From positions 12,611-53,246 of the forward strand of contig PCVW01000069.1 of assembly GCA_002787095.1 (NCBI GenBank): 40,636 nucleotides of DNA. Direction: 5' to 3'. Below the pieces are notes generated by a model that was not told the DNA's origin, did not search any database, and saw only the letters and a list, made by a program, of their open reading frames with translations. The number at the start of each line of letters is the position of its first letter. Within the stretch, counting starts at the first letter, position 1. Origin of the DNA: Candidatus Omnitrophica bacterium CG11_big_fil_rev_8_21_14_0_20_64_10. GTDB lineage: Bacteria > Omnitrophota > Gorgyraeia > 1-14-0-20-64-10. This document shows, piece after piece, positions 37,190-40,636 of the stretch. The position numbers and the translations under genes are program-made.

Positions 37190-38646
37190 GCGCCTCCTCT
37201 TCAGCCCCGTTGCGGAATCCGCAGGCGATTCCTGAGCGGGAACTCCCTGTGGTTTCCATTGCTGAGTTCCGAACCGGAATCCTTTCCGCCGTGGCCGCGG
37301 GTGGGCGGCTGGCAGCGCTGTTCGGCCATCCGATGGGGAAATCCGGCGTCAAGCTCTGCGCGATCTTGGCTGCCGACGAGGCCGGGGAGTGTGCCGTGGT
37401 GACGACCGCGGTGAAAGATCGCTACCCTGCGCTGGCCCCCGACTGCCCGCAGGCGCAGGGGTTCGAGCGGGAGCTGGCTGAGCAGTATGGTCTGACCCCC
37501 GAGGGGCATCCGTGGTTGAAGCCGATCCGAAACGGGTCGTATCCCTTCTTCCGCGTGGAGGGTGAGGAGATCCACGAGGTCGCTGTCGGCCCTGTGCACG
37601 CCGGGATCATCGAGCCGGGGCATTTCCGGTTCCAGTGCTTGGGCGAGCGGGTGCTGCATCTGGAGATCCAACTTGGGTTTCAACATCGGGGTGTGGAACG
37701 ATTGCTGGAAGGGGCGATTTCCCCTCGGTCTGTCGCGGTAGCAGAGTCCGTTGCGGGGGATACCGTGATTGGGCATACCCTGGTGTTTTGTGAAGCCATC
37801 GAGGCGCTTGGCGAGTGCCAGGTGAGTCCACGGGCGCAGGCGCTACGGGGGATCGCCTTGGAATTGGAGCGGGCGGCCAACCACGTGGGAGATCTGGGTG
37901 CGCTGGGGGCGGACATCGGGTTCCTACCGGCCGCCGCGCATTTCGGGCGGCTGCGCGGAGAATTTCTCAATCTGCTGATAGAGTTGACAGGAAGCCGATA
38001 CGGCAGAAGCTTCCTGCGTCCAGGCGGGGTCCTTTTTGACTTAAGCTCCTCCCTGGAGACTCAATTCACGAAGCGTCTTGGGCAGGCCCAGCGTGATCTA
38101 AAGACGTTCGCGTCGCTGTTCTTCGACAACGCCTCCGTGCTGGGCCGGTTGGAGGGAACGGGAGCCGTCTCCCGGCAGGTGAGCGATGAGTTGGGTCTTG
38201 TCGGTCCAGCGGCTCGTGCCTGCGGCAGCCACCGGGATGTGCGGCGCGATCATCCTTCGGGGATCTATCAGTTTGCCCACATCCCCATCGTTCTCGGAGA
38301 AACGGGCGATGTGTACGCACGGGCCCTCATTCGCTGGCTGGAAACCGAGCGGTCGCTGGAGTTTCTGTTGGAGCAGATCGGCAATCTCCCGGAGGGGGAA
38401 CTGCGGATCTCATGCGGGAAGCTTGCGCCGAACCACCTGGCGCTCTCGCTGGCCGAAGGATGGAGGGGGGAGATCGCCCACCTCGTGATCACCGACCCAC
38501 GGGGACAGATTGCCCGCTACAAAGTGGTCGATCCCTCCTTCCACAACTGGATGGCCTTGAGTATGGCCATGCGGGACGGTGCGATCTCCGACTTCCCGCT
38601 GTGCAACAAGAGCTTCAACCTCTCGTATGCCGGGCACGATCTGTAA
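37186..38646 (+). CDS. HyfG/NuoCD-like large subunit lacking NiFe-site cysteines (Ehr type)
   Basis: This is a 486-residue protein fusing a 30-kDa NuoC-like domain (residues about 20-120, FERELAEQYGLTPEGHPWLKP) to a large hydrogenase/NuoD-like domain (VGPVHAGIIEPGHFRFQ, residues about 135-486). The first NiFe motif, RVCGIC-type in group 4 hydrogenases, reads SVAGDTVIGH (188-197). The C-terminal DPC-x2-C motif is replaced by DFPLCNKSFNLSYAGHDL. No pair of metal-binding cysteines remains, so it cannot carry a NiFe centre and belongs to the energy-converting-hydrogenase-related (Ehr) group, or is NuoD-like. GTG 37186 overlaps the HyfF stop. Confidence 0.9.
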   Translation: MSASSSAPLRNPQAIPERELPVVSIAEFRTGILSAVAAGGRLAALFGHPMGKSGVKLCAILAADEAGECAVVTTAVKDRYPALAPDCPQAQGFERELAEQYGLTPEGHPWLKPIRNGSYPFFRVEGEEIHEVAVGPVHAGIIEPGHFRFQCLGERVLHLEIQLGFQHRGVERLLEGAISPRSVAVAESVAGDTVIGHTLVFCEAIEALGECQVSPRAQALRGIALELERAANHVGDLGALGADIGFLPAAAHFGRLRGEFLNLLIELTGSRYGRSFLRPGGVLFDLSSSLETQFTKRLGQAQRDLKTFASLFFDNASVLGRLEGTGAVSRQVSDELGLVGPAARACGSHRDVRRDHPSGIYQFAHIPIVLGETGDVYARALIRWLETERSLEFLLEQIGNLPEGELRISCGKLAPNHLALSLAEGWRGEIAHLVITDPRGQIARYKVVDPSFHNWMALSMAMRDGAISDFPLCNKSFNLSYAGHDL

Positions 38647-38658
38647 GGAATTCGGAAT

Positions 38659-39441
38659 ATGCTGAAGATCCTCAACGCGCGCGTTCAACAAGGGTGCCGG
38701 ACCATGTGCTTCCCCGATGGGGATGCCAAGCTGCCGGACCGTTTCCGCGGACGCCCGACGTTGGACTCCAGCCGCTGTCCCGATGGGTGCCAAGCGTGCG
38801 TGCAAGCGTGTCCGGTGCAGGCGATTCAGGTCGACGGGCAGGTCCAACTGGACCTCGGCCGGTGCCTCTTCTGTCAGGAATGTGTGACAGCTTGTCCGGA
38901 GGGAGCCATCCAGTACACCTCGGACTATCGCATGGCCTCATCGGAACGGAAGAATTTGATTCTGCAACGGGACGAAATACCCCTCGTTCAGGCCTTGGAG
39001 GAGAAAACCAGACGCCTGTTCGGACGGTCGCTTAAACTGCGGGAGGTCTGCGCCGGCAGCTGCAACGGCTGTGAGATGGAACTTCAGGCGATGAACAACG
39101 TCGTCTTCGATCTCAGCCGGTTCGGAATCCAGTTTGTGGCGTCCCCTCGCCATGCCGACGGCCTGATTGTGACCGGGCCGGTGACCGAAAATATGCGGTT
39201 GGCCTTGGCCAAGACCTATGAGGCTGTCCCGTCACCGAAGCTGGTCATTGCCGTGGGGGCTTGCGCCATCAGCGGAGGACCGTTTCGGGACAGCCCGCAG
39301 GTGCACAATGGCGTCGATGCCCTTCTGCCGGTCGATCTGTACATTCCCGGGTGTCCGCCGCACCCGTTGACGATCTTGGATGGACTCCTGAGACTCTTGG
39401 GAAGGATCGAGCGCCAGAAGGAGGGTGTCCGGCTGATATGA
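38659..39441 (+). CDS. ferredoxin (HyfH-like) fused to HyfI/NuoB-like small subunit
   Basis: This is a 260-residue iron-sulfur protein. Residues 40-79 hold two [4Fe-4S] ferredoxin motifs (Cys40/44/47/51 and Cys69/72/75/79). The rest is the NuoB/HyfI small subunit with VCAGSCNGCEMEL (Cys131/135/138), VGACAISGGP and YIPGCPPHPLTILDGLL, which hold the proximal N2-type cluster. In Hyf these two parts are separate genes (hyfH, hyfI). The ATG follows AAGGAATTC 12 bases after the large-subunit stop. It passes electrons between a soluble donor, probably ferredoxin, and the large subunit. Confidence 0.92.
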   Translation: MLKILNARVQQGCRTMCFPDGDAKLPDRFRGRPTLDSSRCPDGCQACVQACPVQAIQVDGQVQLDLGRCLFCQECVTACPEGAIQYTSDYRMASSERKNLILQRDEIPLVQALEEKTRRLFGRSLKLREVCAGSCNGCEMELQAMNNVVFDLSRFGIQFVASPRHADGLIVTGPVTENMRLALAKTYEAVPSPKLVIAVGACAISGGPFRDSPQVHNGVDALLPVDLYIPGCPPHPLTILDGLLRLLGRIERQKEGVRLI

Positions 39442-39456
39442 AGAGCCGGTTGTAGG

Positions 39457-39681
39457 GTGCGTATTCAAGTTCGAGTCACGCCTCGAGCAAAGCAGCGGAG
39501 TGTGGAAGCTGCCCAGGATGGAACTCTGCGGGTCAGGGTGACCGAGCCTGCTGAGGGCGGAAGAGCCAATGCTGCTGTCATTGATCTCCTTGCCGAGCAT
39601 TTCAAGGTGCCCAGACGTGCGGTGTCCATCCTACAGGGAGAGAAGAGCCGGCAGAAGCTTGTTGAGATTCTGGAGCGCTGA
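39457..39681 (+). CDS. DUF167 (YggU) family protein
   Basis: This is a 74-residue protein: RIQVRVTPRAKQRSVEAAQDGTLRVRVTEPAEGGRANAAVIDLLAEHF and SRQKLVEIL match the DUF167 family, small conserved proteins of unknown role often linked to cell-envelope or translation neighbourhoods. The GTG at 39457 has a weak ribosome site. It lies 15 bases after the Ehr small subunit in the same direction and may be read through from that operon. Confidence 0.88.
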   Translation: MRIQVRVTPRAKQRSVEAAQDGTLRVRVTEPAEGGRANAAVIDLLAEHFKVPRRAVSILQGEKSRQKLVEILER

Positions 39682-39718
39682 TGAGAAAGGGAGGAATCCG
39701 TCGGCACCCATTTCGACC

Positions 39719-39746
39719 TTAGACGCCGCTGAAACTGTGTTACAAT
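39719..39746 (+). promoter_or_regulatory. promoter of the fluoride riboswitch RNA
   Basis: TTAGAC (39719-39724) and TACAAT (39741-39746) are 16 bases apart. Transcription would begin near 39753, exactly at the 5' edge of the riboswitch aptamer. Confidence 0.6.
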
Positions 39747-39752
39747 ACGGTT

Positions 39753-39837
39753 TCGGCGGTGGAGTTCGCCGATGAACCGCCCTGGCGGGCTGATGACTCC
39801 TACGGGAGCTGCAACCGCCAGGGCGGTTTTGTGTTTT
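39753..39837 (+). promoter_or_regulatory. fluoride riboswitch (crcB motif) with transcription terminator platform
   Basis: The aptamer carries the conserved blocks of the crcB/fluoride motif: GGCGGTGGAGTTCGCC (39755-39770), GAACCGCC (39774-39781), and GCTGATGACTCCTAC (39789-39803), with the expected pseudoknot-forming arrangement. The expression platform is explicit: AACCGCCCTGGCGG at 39775-39788 is perfectly complementary to CCGCCAGGGCGGTT at 39815-39828, which is followed by TTGTGTTTT. Fluoride binding would sequester the first arm and prevent the terminator, turning genes on. No intact fluoride exporter follows in the window. It is a transcriptional ON switch by analogy with known members. 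Confidence 0.92.
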
Positions 39838-39870
39838 CGGGGTTTATCATTGAGGAGGTGGTTCGACAGG

Positions 39871-39915
39871 ATGAAATGGCTTCAATTGGCGTTAGGCCCA
39901 TCTTTGACAGTTTGA
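39871..39915 (+). pseudogene. possible 5' remnant of a crcB/Fluc-type fluoride channel gene
   Basis: After GAGGAGG (39852-39858) an ATG opens MKWLQLALG, which resembles the start of Fluc/CrcB proteins (MKxL-x4-GG). It then diverges at about 39898 into PSLTV and a stop at 39915. The simplest reading is that the riboswitch's own target was interrupted here by the IS whose transposase begins at 40139. Nine residues are weak evidence, so confidence is low. Confidence 0.35.
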
Positions 39916-40100
39916 AGGCGCTTTGGGCTCTTGCGGGTGGGCTCGCCCGTCGGAGAGATGCTTCGATCGCTCTAGTAACATGGTGCAAATACAAGAGGTA
40001 TATGCCTCGATTTTTCCGCGCCGACGCTCGCCGGAACCCTCCTGTGGAATCGGCCATAATACCGTCTTATATCGGTGTCAAATCCGACCGAATAAAATCC

Positions 40101-40129
40101 TTGACTCGCGCAGATATTTTTTACATAAT
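40101..40129 (+). promoter_or_regulatory. probable transposase promoter
   Basis: TTGACT (40101-40106) and CATAAT (40124-40129) are 17 bases apart, 9 bases before the transposase ATG. The surrounding bases are much more AT-rich than the rest of the window, consistent with foreign DNA. Confidence 0.45.
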
Positions 40130-40138
40130 ACTAGTGCA

Positions 40139-40636
40139 ATGTTTGTCCGAAGCAAGACGATCCGCGCCAACGGACGTACCTACCAGTACCTGCACATCGT
40201 CGAGAATCGCTGGGAGAAGGGCAAGGTTCGCCAGCGTATCGTAGGGAGCCTGGGACGTCTGGACTCCCTTCTGGAAAACGGAGACCTCGAGCAGGTCATC
40301 ACCCAACTCGTTGAGCGCTGCCCCACCGTCAAGCTTCTGCGCGCGCAGGCCGCCGGCGCCCTGGAACTCGAGAGCGACCGCGTATGGGGTCCGGTCCTCC
40401 TCTTCGGTCGCCTCTGGGAAGAGCTCGGCCTCAAGGACCTTTTGCGAGAGCTGAGCCGGCGGCAGAAGTTCGGCTTCGACTTCGAGCGGATGGCCTTCGC
40501 CCTCACCTTACAGCGCCTCTTGGAGCCCGGCAGCGACCTGCGGGGCTCCAAGTGGATCGAGACGGTCCACGATCCGGGCTTCGCGAAGCTGCGCCTTTCC
40601 CATTTCTACCGTGCGTTGGGCTTCTTGTGGAAGAAG
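40139..40636 (+). mobile_element. IS1634-family transposase, 3' partial
   Basis: From ATG 40139 the frame stays open for 166 codons to the right edge. MFVRSKTIRANGRTYQYLHIV, WEKGKVRQRIVGSLGRLDSLL and FALTLQRLLEPGSDLRGSKWIE match the N-terminal region of IS1634-type (IS4-related) DDE transposases. The catalytic acidic residues lie beyond the window. The left end of the IS should lie between about 39898 and 40100; I cannot define its terminal repeat without the other end. Confidence 0.85.

Noticed and set aside
32209..39441. Calling the complex a hydrogenase-4 or formate hydrogenlyase
   Set aside because: The large subunit has none of the paired cysteines that bind the NiFe centre, and no maturation genes are present.
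39759..40244. Open frame of 161 codons across the riboswitch
   Set aside because: It reads through the aptamer and terminator, then overlaps the transposase in another frame; no family similarity was seen.

Overview
This window is about 40.6 kb of GC-rich, densely packed bacterial DNA. Most starts have strong Shine-Dalgarno sites, and many neighbouring genes overlap as ATGA or GTGA. The gene content suggests an environmental, metal-exposed chemolithotroph or related lineage, for example Nitrospirota or NC10/Methylomirabilota. The relevant genes are an energy-converting-hydrogenase-related complex, arsenic and mercury genes, a SCO-type copper protein and a sterol-desaturase-family enzyme. That placement is inference; no rRNA or other phylogenetic marker is visible.

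Layout. (1) 1-5.4 kb: the 3' part of a DUF255/YyaL gene, a SCO1/SenC lipoprotein with a CusF-like domain, two small secreted proteins, a patatin and a DUF547 protein. (2) 5.4-15.9 kb, plus strand: a GT-C membrane glycosyltransferase and an arsenic cluster. The cluster holds a TIGR04283-type glycosyltransferase, a DsrE protein, a MerA-like flavoprotein, a TVP38/DedA protein, an 844-residue PqqD-radical SAM-ArsM fusion, a PiT transporter, a TIGR04283/DUF2064 fusion and a sterol-desaturase-like enzyme. (3) 15.9-18.8 kb, minus strand: a mer-like operon (MerR, a small Cys protein, MerT, a CopZ-like Fe-S protein, a periplasmic HMA protein, an outer-membrane protein) behind a classic MerR promoter with a 20-bp spacer. 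(4) 18.9-20.2 kb: an AbiE toxin-antitoxin pair with an operator palindrome across the -10 box and start codon. (5) 20.28-24.7 kb: tRNA-Thr(CGT) followed by a small integrative element with integrase, HTH/AlpA-like genes, unknown cargo and two families of repeated sites. (6) 24.7-31.1 kb: two cysteine-free ArsR repressors, a malic-enzyme homologue, a winged-helix protein, a degenerate RsbT-like protein, a CarD-like protein, small unknowns, a CBM48 protein and an isocitrate/isopropylmalate dehydrogenase that seems to start at ATC. (7) 31.2-39.4 kb: a truncated DUF486 gene, an HTH-PtsN fusion translationally coupled to a Hyf/Ehr complex (HyfB, C, E, F, G and a ferredoxin-HyfI fusion) without the NiFe-binding cysteines, then a DUF167 gene. 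(8) 39.7 kb to the end: a complete fluoride riboswitch with its terminator, a few codons that resemble the start of a crcB/Fluc gene, and an IS1634-like transposase running off the right edge.

How the parts could work together: the arsenic cluster probably makes methylated or sugar-linked organoarsenicals. The mer-like operon imports and sequesters thiophilic metals. The Ehr complex resembles an ion-pumping redox module without hydrogenase activity, with a phosphotransfer-type regulator encoded just ahead of it. The fluoride riboswitch appears to have been cut off from its target by the IS.
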